Assembly: GCF_028713855.1 (NCBI RefSeq)
Contig: NZ_JAQTNN010000012.1
Span: 1-64,000, forward strand
Direction of reading: 5' to 3'
From: Sulfuricurvum sp.
Lineage (GTDB): Bacteria; Campylobacterota; Campylobacteria; Campylobacterales; Sulfurimonadaceae
DNA: 64,000 nucleotides
Shown: in pieces, positions 55,848 to 64,000 of the stretch
How the letters are laid out: every line of letters starts with the position of its first letter
How positions within the stretch are numbered: position 1 is the stretch's first letter
Translations under genes and position numbers: made by a program
Notes under the pieces: model-generated
What the model saw: the letters and a program-made list of their open reading frames with translations, nothing else
Databases searched by the model: none
What the model was told of the DNA's origin: nothing

Positions 55848-57968
55848 ATGACTCCCCTAATCGATCTATTAGCCCAAAAAACGGGGCTATCTTCTAAAAC
55901 AATCACCAATATCCTCAAGCTTCTCGAAGAGGGTTCGACGATCCCGTTTATTGCCCGTTACCGTAAAGAGATGACGGGTGGTGCCACTGATGAACAGCTC
56001 CGTGATTTTGATACTGTTTATACTTACTCAAAAAAACTTCTCGATCGTAAAGAGGAAGTTGCACGACTCATTGCTGAGCGTTCAGTGTTCAATGATGATC
56101 TGCGCTTACGCCTGAACTCCGCTTCCACGTTGCAAGAGGTCGAAGACATCTACCGCCCTTTTAAAGAAAAGAAAAATACCCGAGCCAGTGTCGCCATCGC
56201 GGCAGGTTTGGAACCGTTGGCTGATTTGTTGGAGAGCGGACGATTGGAGTTGAACGAGTTTACGAAAAGAGCAGAATCGTTTGTCAAAGGCTCCATTGTT
56301 TCGGTTGAAGATGCGATCAAAGGTGCTCAGGACATATTAGCCGAGCGTTACAGTGATGACCCTCGTGAGCGTGACTACTGGCGTCGTCAGATTTTGGATT
56401 ATTCATCGTTTGAGATTAAAGGAAGCAAAGGGCTCAAAGAAGAGGGTCTTTTTGCAAAGCTTGCCGGAAAAAGTGAGAAAATTTCCTCGATTCCATCGCA
56501 CCGTTATCTCGCGATTATGCGCGGTGTAACCGAAAAAGAGCTGAGCGTTAAGATCACCCTCGATGCGGATCGGATAGAAAATACGATAGCACGCTATCGG
56601 ATTCCCAAACAGGCCAAAAGTTCTCAAACGCTGATTTTGGCGAGTTATCTTGATGGGTTCAAACGTCTTTTATTCCCTTCGTTGGAACGTGAAGTCCATG
56701 CGATGATCAAAGAAAAATCCGATATCCAAGCAATCAATACATTCGGTAAAAACCTCTCACAGCTTTTAGGTTCGCCTCCCGTCACCAAACGTGCCATTTT
56801 GGGCGCCGATCCGGCGTACCGCACGGGATGTAAACTCGCCGTTGTGGATGAGAACGGTACGTATCTGGATCACGCCGTGATTTATCCTACACCACCGCAA
56901 AGCGATTATGAGAAAAGTGCAAAAGTGATCAAACAGCTGAGTGAGCGTTACGGCTTCAACGCCGTTGCCATCGGTAACGGAACCGCGTCGCGGGAGACGC
57001 AGGAATTCTTTGCAAGGCTGAACCGCGAAGAGGGGTTGAACCTTACGTATACCGTCGTCTCCGAAGCGGGGGCATCGGTCTATTCCGCCTCTAAAATCGC
57101 ACAGGAGGAGTATCCACAGCTCGATGTGACGATACGCGGGGCAATCTCGATAGCTCAGAGGTTGCGCGATCCGATGGCGGCTCTGGTTAAGATCGATCCG
57201 AAATCGCTCGGTGTGGGGCAATATCAGCACGATGTCGATCAAAAGCTCTTAGAAAAGAAACTGGGTGACGTCACCGAAGATTTGGTTAATCGTATCGGCG
57301 TTGATCCTAATAGTGCCTCGGTCTCACTCCTCTCCTATGTGGCCGGGGTGGGGACAAAAGTTGCCAAGGCGATAGTGGAATACCGTGAAAACAGCGGCGC
57401 GTTTAAAAGCAAGCAGGAACTCCTCAAAGTCAAAGGGCTGGGGGCGAAAGCGTATGAGCAGTGTGCAGGGTTCTTTCGGATACGGGAGGGCAAAAGCGTG
57501 TTGGATAATACGGGGGTTCATCCTGAGAGTTATGAGGCGGCGAATACCCTTTTAAAACGCTATGATCTTTCCTCAATCACCAAAGAACAGATTCCGCACA
57601 TCGCGCAGGAATTGGGGGTAGGGGATGTGACGCTTGGTGACATCATTACCGAGTTACGCAAACCCGGATTTGATCCCCGCGAGAGCTTGCCGCCGATTAT
57701 GTTCCGCTGCGACCTCACCGATATCAAAGAACTCAAAGAGGGTTCCTTTGTCTCCGGGGTTGTCCGAAATATTGCCGATTTTGGGGCATTTGTTGATATT
57801 GGGCTGAAAAACGACGGGCTTATTCATATCTCACAAATGAGTGAAAAACGAATATCCCATCCTCTCGAAGTACTCAGCGTCAATCAGCAGTTGAGCCGTA
57901 TACGTGTTGTGGAAGTCGATATTATAAAAGGGAAAGTCGGTCTAAGTCTCAGAGATGTAATAGATTAA
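55848..57968 (+). CDS. tex: Tex, RNA-binding transcription accessory protein
   Basis: A 706-residue protein with the full Tex order: N-terminal helical domain with TIPFIARYRKEMTGG, the YqgF-like fold (ADPAYRTGCKLAVVDENG), helix-hairpin-helix motifs (LLKVKGLGAKAYEQCAGF) and a C-terminal S1 RNA-binding domain (FVSGVVRNIADFGAFVDIG). Tex assists transcription and RNA turnover and is common in bacteria. Between it and pgk lies a bulged AT-rich stem (55786-55834) that may end the pgk transcript. Confidence 0.93.
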   Translation: MTPLIDLLAQKTGLSSKTITNILKLLEEGSTIPFIARYRKEMTGGATDEQLRDFDTVYTYSKKLLDRKEEVARLIAERSVFNDDLRLRLNSASTLQEVEDIYRPFKEKKNTRASVAIAAGLEPLADLLESGRLELNEFTKRAESFVKGSIVSVEDAIKGAQDILAERYSDDPRERDYWRRQILDYSSFEIKGSKGLKEEGLFAKLAGKSEKISSIPSHRYLAIMRGVTEKELSVKITLDADRIENTIARYRIPKQAKSSQTLILASYLDGFKRLLFPSLEREVHAMIKEKSDIQAINTFGKNLSQLLGSPPVTKRAILGADPAYRTGCKLAVVDENGTYLDHAVIYPTPPQSDYEKSAKVIKQLSERYGFNAVAIGNGTASRETQEFFARLNREEGLNLTYTVVSEAGASVYSASKIAQEEYPQLDVTIRGAISIAQRLRDPMAALVKIDPKSLGVGQYQHDVDQKLLEKKLGDVTEDLVNRIGVDPNSASVSLLSYVAGVGTKVAKAIVEYRENSGAFKSKQELLKVKGLGAKAYEQCAGFFRIREGKSVLDNTGVHPESYEAANTLLKRYDLSSITKEQIPHIAQELGVGDVTLGDIITELRKPGFDPRESLPPIMFRCDLTDIKELKEGSFVSGVVRNIADFGAFVDIGLKNDGLIHISQMSEKRISHPLEVLSVNQQLSRIRVVEVDIIKGKVGLSLRDVID

Positions 57969-58078
57969 TCTTATAGTTTAGGGATTGTTTAATCTGTGTG
58001 GAGTTAGAATAATTTCAAGCAGAGGTGTGCTCTAAAAGTTTGGTTAATTCTCTGCAAATTACTCAGAAGGGGTTTATT

Positions 58079-58507
58079 ATGTTGTTAACACGATTTGATC
58101 CGTTTAAAGAGTTGCGTAGTTTAGAAAAACGCATTAGTGAAGCTTTCTCCTCTGATCTGAAAAAAGATCTGTTTACCAGCTTTACTCCCACCGTCAATAC
58201 GAGAGAAGGGGAATTCGCCTATCATATCGATGTCGATCTTCCGGGTGTCAAAAAAGAGGATATCAGTGTTAAAGTTGAAAACAATATTTTGACTCTCAAA
58301 GGGGAAAGAAAGACAAAAGAAGAGGTCAAAAAAGAGGACTATTATCAGTGTGAAAGCAGTTTTGGCAGTTTTAGCCGCAGTTTTACATTGCCTTCAAATG
58401 TGGATGCAGAGAATGTTCATGCCGAAAATAAAGACGGGGTTCTTGAGATTACACTTCCGAAAAAAGAGGCCATAAGCGAGACGGCCAAAGAGATCAACGT
58501 AAAATAG
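58079..58507 (+). CDS. Hsp20/alpha-crystallin small heat-shock protein
   Basis: A 142-residue holdase chaperone. The alpha-crystallin domain covers about 40-130, with YHIDVDLPGVKKEDISVKVENNILTLKGER and the conserved ENKDGVLEITLPK. The ATG at 58079 follows AGAAGGGG by six bases; an extension to 58025 lacks a ribosome-binding site. It probably forms oligomers through the short C-terminal tail. Confidence 0.9.
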   Translation: MLLTRFDPFKELRSLEKRISEAFSSDLKKDLFTSFTPTVNTREGEFAYHIDVDLPGVKKEDISVKVENNILTLKGERKTKEEVKKEDYYQCESSFGSFSRSFTLPSNVDAENVHAENKDGVLEITLPKKEAISETAKEINVK

Positions 58508-58541
58508 CCGTATCAAAATAAGTCCGTTGAAAGGAGTTGAA

Positions 58542-59567
58542 ATGTCAGCAATAGCATGGCTTTCACACAAACTAGAGGATGGAAGAATAGCGTGCGAAGC
58601 TTGCAATCAACATTGCAAGCTCTCTGAAGGTGAATACGGGATCTGCGGTATTCGTAAAGTTGAAAACGGGGAGCTCTATCTCCTCACCTATGGCCTTGCA
58701 GCGGCAGTGAATGTTGATCCCATAGAGAAAAAGCCGATGTTTCATTTTTTGCCGGGGTCGAAGGTTTTTTCCTTTGGAACCGTCGGATGCAATTTTTCGT
58801 GTAAGTTTTGTCAAAATGCCGATATCTCCCAATACCCCAAAGAACATCAACACGAAATTTTCGGACGCCCCCTTTCTCCCCAAGCGGCTGTTGATTTGGC
58901 ATTAGAATACAAATGTGACAGTATTGCATACACGTACAATGAGCCTGTTGTCTTTTTCGAATATACCTATGACACTGCCCGCCTTGCACACGAAGCGGGA
59001 CTGAAAAATATCTACGTCACCAGCGGCTACGAAACGCATAAAGCAATCGATACGATAGCCCCGTATCTGGATGGAATGAATATAGATATTAAAGGATATG
59101 AACAATCCTTTTACCATGATATCTGCGGGGCATCGCTTAAACCGGTTCTGGATACCATCGAATATGCCCATAAAAAAGGGATATGGATTGAGACAACAAC
59201 CCTTCTAATTCCGGGATACAATGATTCGGATGACGAGATACGCGCGATTGCAGAGTTTCAAGCCTCTCTTGATCCGAGTATGCCGTGGCATATCAGCGGA
59301 TTTCATCCGATGTATAAAATGCAAGATGTTCCAAGAACACAGGGCTCTAGACTTCGACGCGCATATGAGATCGGCAAGAAGGCAGGGCTGAAATACGTTT
59401 ATGTCGGCAATATTGACGATGAGGCACGTGAATCGACCTATTGTCCCTCCTGTCATAAGCTGGTCATTGACCGTCACGGCCATATCGGGCAGTACGTGAC
59501 CAACCATTTGGTTAATGCAAACAGCTGTCCCTACTGCGGCACACAAATAGAGGGGATTTGGCACTAA
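58542..59567 (+). CDS. amrS: AmrS-type radical SAM enzyme (AmmeMemoRadiSam system)
   Basis: A 341-residue protein with N-terminal CEACNQHCKLSEGEYGICG, the radical SAM motif CNFSCKFC (near residue 85) preceded by FSFGTVG, and C-terminal zinc-ribbon-like CPSCH and CPYCG pairs. It is related to pyruvate formate-lyase activases, but belongs to the AmmeMemoRadiSam group, whose reaction is unknown. Usual partners (Memo, AMMECR1) are not next to it. Start at 58542 after AAAGGAG. Confidence 0.85.
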   Translation: MSAIAWLSHKLEDGRIACEACNQHCKLSEGEYGICGIRKVENGELYLLTYGLAAAVNVDPIEKKPMFHFLPGSKVFSFGTVGCNFSCKFCQNADISQYPKEHQHEIFGRPLSPQAAVDLALEYKCDSIAYTYNEPVVFFEYTYDTARLAHEAGLKNIYVTSGYETHKAIDTIAPYLDGMNIDIKGYEQSFYHDICGASLKPVLDTIEYAHKKGIWIETTTLLIPGYNDSDDEIRAIAEFQASLDPSMPWHISGFHPMYKMQDVPRTQGSRLRRAYEIGKKAGLKYVYVGNIDDEARESTYCPSCHKLVIDRHGHIGQYVTNHLVNANSCPYCGTQIEGIWH

Positions 59568-59597
59568 TTCAGATCATAGTGCGAAGATGAAAATTTG

Positions 59598-62126
59598 CTA
59601 TGCTTTTAATGAGGGTTCATAAATCCGATGCACGCTCAGTAACCATACTCCGCTTATGAAAAGCAGTATACAAGCAGCAATAATGGGTGGAAGTGTAAGC
59701 GTGGCAAAACCAAGCAAATCACGTAATAATGGGATAAAAAGTACGGTGAGAAGCAAAAGTGTGACGGCAGCGAACATATATAGCAGCCATGGATTACGAG
59801 GTTGTGAAAAAGGGCTATTGTCACTGTTGGCAAGCACCAATAAAAATAAGCCAAAAACCAGTGCTGTAAAGAGAGTGATGTGAATCGTAGTGATAATCCA
59901 CCCCATCTGCAGCAACACATGATAAGCGATGAGTAATATAAGTGCAAAACCGCTTCCCTGAATCAATGCAAATGCGATATTCTTGCCACCAAATGGGGTT
60001 GCTTCCGGATTTCTAGGCGGACGTTTCATTATATTTTTAGCCGCTGTTTCAGCTTCAAAAACAATAGCACACGCAGGATCAATCAGCAGTTCGAGAAGAA
60101 CGATATGAATAGGCATCAGCAATACAGGCCAGTGTAAAAGTGCAGGAATAAGAGTCAGGGCAATAATAGGGACATGGACGGCAAACGTGAATCGGGTTGC
60201 TTTGGTTATGTTATCATAAATATTTCTTCCTTGACGGATCGCAGCAACAATACTGGCAAAACTATCGTCCAAAAGAATTATGTGGGCAGCTTCTCTTGCC
60301 ACATCGGTGCCTCGTTCGCCCATGGCAATACCAACATCGGCAGCTTTAAGCGCAGGGGCATCATTGACTCCGTCTCCACTCATGCCAACAACGTTACCTT
60401 TTTTTTGTAATAGCTGCACCAAACGAAGCTTTTGTTCAGGTAGCATACGGGCACATATATCCGTCTCGTATAGTCGTAAAATCAAATTTTCATCGTTTAA
60501 TTGTGAAATTTCGTCACCGGTAATGACATTTGCCCGTTCAGATAATCCTACTTGTTTCGCAATCGTACGTGCCGTAGCGGGATGATCGCCTGTAAGCATA
60601 AGTATCCGTATTCCTGCACTTCGGCATTCAGCTATTGCATCATGGACTTCAGGTCGCGGAGGATCCATAAACCCGACAAGTCCTAAAAAAGTAAAATCAA
60701 AATCATGCTGACTTTTAGGCCAAACCGGATTGTTACCTCTGGATTGTATTTCACCTTTGGCTACTCCCAATACACGAAGTCCCCGTGCAGCCATAGCTTC
60801 AACACGCCATTGGATTTCATTTCTTTGAGTTTCAGAAAGATGACATAAATCGACAACCGCTTCAGGTGCCCCTTTCGTTGCAAGAAGATGAAGGGAAGGG
60901 CTGATATGGGAAAAAATTTGAGTCATTGCCATGATATCAGGAGAAAGATCGTATTGAAATTCAGGAACACATTCATTGTGCAGGTACTCTGTTCCAATTA
61001 GCTGTGTATGACCAAAGAATTGGATTGCTTTTTCCATGGGATCAAAGGAATCCAGCGGGGTAGCCAGCATGGCAAATTCAATCAACGGATAAAATATTTC
61101 GGGCAGTTTATTCTCTTCGTCTGCGATAAAGAGAGTATCATCGACGTACAATTCGGCAATTTTCATCCTGTTTTGCGTCAATGTCCCTGTCTTGTCTACG
61201 GCGAGGATATTGATGGCTCCCAGTGCCTCTACAGCACTGATTCGGCGGGTAAGGACTTTTATTTTCGAAATATTCCAAGCACCCAGTGCCAAAAATACAG
61301 TGAGAATAACAGGGATCTCTTCGGGAAGGATTGCCATCGCCAAGGTAATACCTGATAAAAGGCTTTCCAGAAAAGATTTATCATTTAACAGCCAATTAAT
61401 AAAAATTAATGCAATTGCGATGCTGATAGCCAGAATAGTTAGATTACGAATCAGAGACCGTGAAGCTAACTGCAATCCGGAGGGAATCTCTTCGGTTGAT
61501 GCAAGCGTCTGGCCTATGCGACCGATAGCTGTATATGTGCCTGTGGAACGTACTACGGCTAGTGCAATTCCTTTGGTAACCACAGTACTGGCAAATAATA
61601 AAGCAGTGCTATCCGCTTTCTGTGTGTTGGAGGTTCCACTCGGCAATTTGTTGACCGGAACGGCTTCACCCGTTAATAGTGATTCATCAACCGATAACTG
61701 CCCCTCTATAAGTATGGCATCGGCGGCGATACGATCCCCTTCATGTAATACCAGCAGATCACCAGGGACTACATCTCGACCAGCGATACGGATATCTACA
61801 CCGTCACGTCGAACCAGAGCACGTGGTGCAGATAGATCGCGTAACGATTCCAATGCCCGTTGCGTCTTGTGTTCTTGCATTAATGTGATACCGATAACGA
61901 CAAAAACGAATGAGAGTAAAAACAGTGCTTCAGCACGATCGCCCAAGGCAAGATAAATACTTCCGGCAATAAGCAGCATCAAAAACATCGGCTCTTTGAT
62001 AACGTCTAACATGATATAAAAAAATGTTTTCGGCTGTGTTCCTGGCAGTACATTCAGACCATATTTATGGAGTCTTTCAGAGGCTTCATCACGACTTAAT
62101 CCATTAGATGTGGTTTCTTTCATCAT
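59598..62126 (-). CDS. cation-transporting P-type ATPase (P2-like)
   Basis: An 842-residue pump with N-terminal cation ATPase domain, the TGEAVPV actuator motif, PEEIPVIL in helix 4, phosphorylation site DKTGTLTQ (Asp near 310), nucleotide-binding KGAPEAV and MTGDHPATA, and GDGVNDAPALK. The PEEIP variant of the helix-4 motif differs from the PEGLP of calcium pumps, so the ion cannot be assigned. It overlaps nothing and converges with amrS. Confidence 0.88.
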   Translation of the reverse strand: MMKETTSNGLSRDEASERLHKYGLNVLPGTQPKTFFYIMLDVIKEPMFLMLLIAGSIYLALGDRAEALFLLSFVFVVIGITLMQEHKTQRALESLRDLSAPRALVRRDGVDIRIAGRDVVPGDLLVLHEGDRIAADAILIEGQLSVDESLLTGEAVPVNKLPSGTSNTQKADSTALLFASTVVTKGIALAVVRSTGTYTAIGRIGQTLASTEEIPSGLQLASRSLIRNLTILAISIAIALIFINWLLNDKSFLESLLSGITLAMAILPEEIPVILTVFLALGAWNISKIKVLTRRISAVEALGAINILAVDKTGTLTQNRMKIAELYVDDTLFIADEENKLPEIFYPLIEFAMLATPLDSFDPMEKAIQFFGHTQLIGTEYLHNECVPEFQYDLSPDIMAMTQIFSHISPSLHLLATKGAPEAVVDLCHLSETQRNEIQWRVEAMAARGLRVLGVAKGEIQSRGNNPVWPKSQHDFDFTFLGLVGFMDPPRPEVHDAIAECRSAGIRILMLTGDHPATARTIAKQVGLSERANVITGDEISQLNDENLILRLYETDICARMLPEQKLRLVQLLQKKGNVVGMSGDGVNDAPALKAADVGIAMGERGTDVAREAAHIILLDDSFASIVAAIRQGRNIYDNITKATRFTFAVHVPIIALTLIPALLHWPVLLMPIHIVLLELLIDPACAIVFEAETAAKNIMKRPPRNPEATPFGGKNIAFALIQGSGFALILLIAYHVLLQMGWIITTIHITLFTALVFGLFLLVLANSDNSPFSQPRNPWLLYMFAAVTLLLLTVLFIPLLRDLLGFATLTLPPIIAACILLFISGVWLLSVHRIYEPSLKA

Positions 62127-62130
62127 TTTT

Positions 62131-62757
62131 TTAGACGATCAGAGGGACGAACCGGAATCCCGGAAATTCATCGCTCGTAACAGTTCCGTCTTTCTCTTTT
62201 TTGATTCGCCATATACTATTTCGGATGGGGATGACGAGTCTCCCCTGTGGTTTTAGCTGATCGATCAGTGCAGTCGGCATCTCGTGAGCGCTGGCAGAAA
62301 CTAGAATGCAGTCATAAAGTTTTCCCGGTTTTCCGAGGATCGAAGGATCGGTTAATGTGATTGTTGCGTTATGAATATCGGCTTTGGCTAAATTTTCGTT
62401 TCCATATTCCACTAATCGAGGAATAATTTCAACGCCTTCCACAAATCCGGATGTCCCGACTGTCGTAGCTAATAGGGCGGTTGTCCATCCTGAGCCTGAA
62501 CCGATATCGAGTACTCTGTCTCCGATACGCGGATGCAGGAGTTCAAGCATAATGGCAACGGTATAGGGTTGTGATATGGTTTGTTCTGTGCCGATCGGCA
62601 ACGGACGGTCATCATAGGCATACGGATAAAATTCTTCGGGGACGAAAAGGATTCGGTTGCATGTTTTAAATGCATTGATGAGAGAAGGTGATTGGAGAAC
62701 ACCTGAAACCTTTAAATGATGGATAAGGTATCCGTTTCCATCCATTGTGTTTTCCAT
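62131..62757 (-). CDS. pcm: protein-L-isoaspartate O-methyltransferase family protein
   Basis: A 208-residue SAM-dependent methyltransferase with the PCMT pattern: FVPEEFYPYAYDDRPLPIG, TISQPYTVAIMLELL, and VLDIGSGSGWTTALLA as SAM motif I. It repairs isoaspartyl damage in proteins. It lies 4 bases upstream of the P-type ATPase gene on the same strand and 7 bases after the hypothetical protein gene, so all are likely one operon. Confidence 0.87.
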   Translation of the reverse strand: MENTMDGNGYLIHHLKVSGVLQSPSLINAFKTCNRILFVPEEFYPYAYDDRPLPIGTEQTISQPYTVAIMLELLHPRIGDRVLDIGSGSGWTTALLATTVGTSGFVEGVEIIPRLVEYGNENLAKADIHNATITLTDPSILGKPGKLYDCILVSASAHEMPTALIDQLKPQGRLVIPIRNSIWRIKKEKDGTVTSDEFPGFRFVPLIV

Positions 62758-62764
62758 TGTCCGA

Positions 62765-63238
62765 TTACTCTTTTTGTTCCATCAACTGGTCTAGATGATA
62801 AAAAAGATTCGGATATTTTTGCTTGATTTCACTTACCAGCCAATCCAAATCAATGTTCACGACCAAACTGTCCGACTGAGAACGGGCCATTGTCTGTATC
62901 CGATCCATCGCTACTTCCCAAACATCATTAAAATCGATGGGCAGACGCTGCCAAATTGCTTTTTCAAGTTTATGTTGGAAATTTTCACTTTGGCTGGCGG
63001 TTAGAAGATGTATTATCATCGATAAAGATTCGGCCGAGGTTAATGTGTAAATCCGATCTCTTTCATCTAAAATAATCCAAGGGCGCGTATCATTCCAATC
63101 CCCTTGGATCAGTTCAAGCTCTTTATGCCGATCATCAGCACCCGGAGTCATTTTTACTATGGTCATCTCACTGGGATTGATACCAAGCTTTCCGGCAATT
63201 TCCCCCAAATGATTGGTTAAATGTTCAGGATAAATCAC
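62765..63238 (-). CDS. hypothetical protein
   Basis: A 157-residue acidic, soluble protein without membrane segments, cysteine clusters or a recognisable domain. Features are a hydrophilic N-terminal part with GADDRHKELELIQGDW and a helical C-terminal half (IDLDWLVSEIKQKYPNLFYHLDQLMEQ). It sits in a four-gene minus-strand run with the DksA-like gene (10-base gap) and pcm. I do not recognise it. Confidence 0.7.
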   Translation of the reverse strand: MIYPEHLTNHLGEIAGKLGINPSEMTIVKMTPGADDRHKELELIQGDWNDTRPWIILDERDRIYTLTSAESLSMIIHLLTASQSENFQHKLEKAIWQRLPIDFNDVWEVAMDRIQTMARSQSDSLVVNIDLDWLVSEIKQKYPNLFYHLDQLMEQKE

Positions 63239-63248
63239 ACTGATCCTT

Positions 63249-63587
63249 TCACTCGCCTACAACGGTGCGAGCCGTTGGATTGGCGATCAATCTCTCTATT
63301 GGTATAGATTTACCTGTTTTTTCACAAATACCGTAGATTCCCATACTGATACGTATCAATGCGGCATCGATCTCAGATACCTGGGATTGAAGCTTGTAAA
63401 GGATCGCATGATCTCTTGAATTGTCGATTTCAAGCTCTGCTAAATCTTCCATATCGCCTATATCCTTATCCGATTCAATGCTGCTTACTTCGGCTTTGAG
63501 CATTTGTATGTTTTTTTCGAGGTTTGCTTTTTCTGCTTTTAGGATAGCTTCAAAATTTTTGATAGTAAGATTACTAGGTGTACTCAT
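63249..63587 (-). CDS. TraR/DksA-like protein with a degenerate zinc finger
   Basis: A 112-residue protein with an N-terminal coiled coil (about 8-55), an acidic tip (SDKDIGDMEDLAELE) and a C-terminal IYGICEKTGKSIPIERLIANPTA segment. The fold matches the DksA/TraR family, but only one of the four zinc cysteines remains; the others are Thr, and the final pair is absent. Cysteine-poor DksA variants exist. It may act on RNA polymerase. First gene of the minus-strand run. Confidence 0.78.
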   Translation of the reverse strand: MSTPSNLTIKNFEAILKAEKANLEKNIQMLKAEVSSIESDKDIGDMEDLAELEIDNSRDHAILYKLQSQVSEIDAALIRISMGIYGICEKTGKSIPIERLIANPTARTVVGE

Positions 63588-63654
63588 GATATCCCCCTTT
63601 TATGATAAACGTTTAACAATGCTAGATGATAACGAAAAAAGGTTAAAAAGTATT

Positions 63655-63684
63655 TTGACATCGCACAACAGATTTGGATACACT
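63655..63684 (+). promoter_or_regulatory. sigma70-like promoter of the last gene
   Basis: TTGACA (63655-63660), 18-base spacer, TACACT (63679-63684), 28 bases before the ATG at 63713. Confidence 0.55.
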
Positions 63685-63712
63685 AAATAACTTTATAGTA
63701 TGGAATATAGTG

Positions 63713-64000
63713 ATGAAACAAATGATGCAAATATATAGAGACAATCGGGATGCTGTAGAGGGATTTTTACTGACGACGATCAGTGATAATCCACGTCATG
63801 ATTTTGATGATGTTCAAGTACAGAACTTTTTCAAACGTCTCCCTTGTCTGAGTGATATGTACTTGATGAATGCCCAAGGGGAGCAGATAACTCCGACATG
63901 GCACCGCAGCGGACATGATATGTCGTTAAAGGGTTCAGACAGAGCCTATTTTATCAACCGTATACAGTTCGATGAGAAAGGCAACTATATCTCGAATCCT
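63713..64000 (+). CDS. sensor-like protein, N-terminal part only
   Basis: Open from ATG 63713 to the window edge (96 codons). The start MKQMMQIYRDNRDAVEGFL has no clear membrane helix. The region CLSDMYLMNAQGEQITPTWHRSG, followed by KGSDRAYFINRI, resembles the PDC/Cache-type sensor domains of Campylobacterota signalling proteins. The output domain lies outside the window, so no function is assigned. Confidence 0.5.
   Translation, partial: MKQMMQIYRDNRDAVEGFLLTTISDNPRHDFDDVQVQNFFKRLPCLSDMYLMNAQGEQITPTWHRSGHDMSLKGSDRAYFINRIQFDEKGNYISNP

Noticed and set aside
56766..57242. 158-codon minus-strand frame inside tex
   Set aside because: It is antisense to the conserved YqgF-like region of Tex; no ribosome-binding site or domain was seen.
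61192..61956. 254-codon plus-strand open frame opposite the P-type ATPase gene
   Set aside because: It lies entirely antisense to conserved ATPase motifs and its product is Arg/Ser-rich without a domain.

Overview
The window looks like chromosome of a nitrate-respiring, chemolithotrophic member of the Campylobacterota, probably close to Sulfuricurvum or Sulfurimonas. The evidence is the napAGHBFLD gene order with NapL, a Campylobacterota-type porin, a NirS/NorCB denitrification set, moderate to low GC content, and short FNR-type promoters. The genus assignment is an inference from protein character and gene order; no search was run.

Layout. 1-4.0 kb: a HipA-like kinase without a visible start, a zinc-binding CZB protein, a DnaQ-like exonuclease with an in-frame stop upstream, a DUF1294 membrane protein, and a divergent pair of an Rrf2/NsrR-like regulator and an HPP membrane protein. 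4.0-10.6 kb (minus strand): norCBDQEF-nnrS for nitric oxide reduction. 10.7-16.1 kb (minus): nirS, a 54-residue glycyl-radical-domain gene, an FNR-type regulator, a TonB-dependent receptor and a cytochrome c. 16.1-18.9 kb: nrdDG for anaerobic dNTP synthesis; this NrdD has no glycyl-radical segment, and the 54-residue gene beside nirS encodes exactly that segment. 19.0-27.1 kb: a porin and the periplasmic nitrate reductase operon. 27.2-32.4 kb: an orphan PilJ/NarX-like sensor, a second Crp/Fnr regulator, moaA, a small membrane protein and a siroheme nitrite/sulfite reductase. 32.4-35.3 kb: an AT-rich inserted defence island (Shedu-like nuclease, HEPN-like TIGR02391 protein, MazF-like toxin) bounded by a repeat of the reductase gene's 3' end. 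35.3-36.9 kb: a periplasmic rhodanese and an exact 599-bp tandem duplication. 36.6-51.5 kb: a glycogen/alpha-glucan operon (nucleotidyltransferase fused to a dead phosphomutase domain, two GH57 enzymes, GalT-like protein, two GlgA, ROK glucokinase, GlgB, a GT35 phosphorylase). 51.5-64 kb: a PAS-GGDEF protein, atypical pyruvate kinase, PGK, Tex, Hsp20, AmrS-type radical SAM enzyme, P-type ATPase, PCMT, a hypothetical protein, a DksA-like protein and the start of a sensor-like gene.

The respiratory half is tied together by FNR-type boxes (TTGAy-N4-rTCAA). I found nine, each centred about 41.5 bases upstream of the expected transcription start given by a good -10 hexamer. They precede nnrS, nirS, the cytochrome c, nrdD, napA, moaA, an apparent non-coding RNA, the membrane protein/siroheme reductase pair and the rhodanese. 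norC lacks such a box and instead has an NsrR-like dyad that resembles a half-site in front of the Rrf2 gene. Two homologous ~84-nt hairpin RNAs with compensatory stem changes lie in this regulon and match no family I can name.
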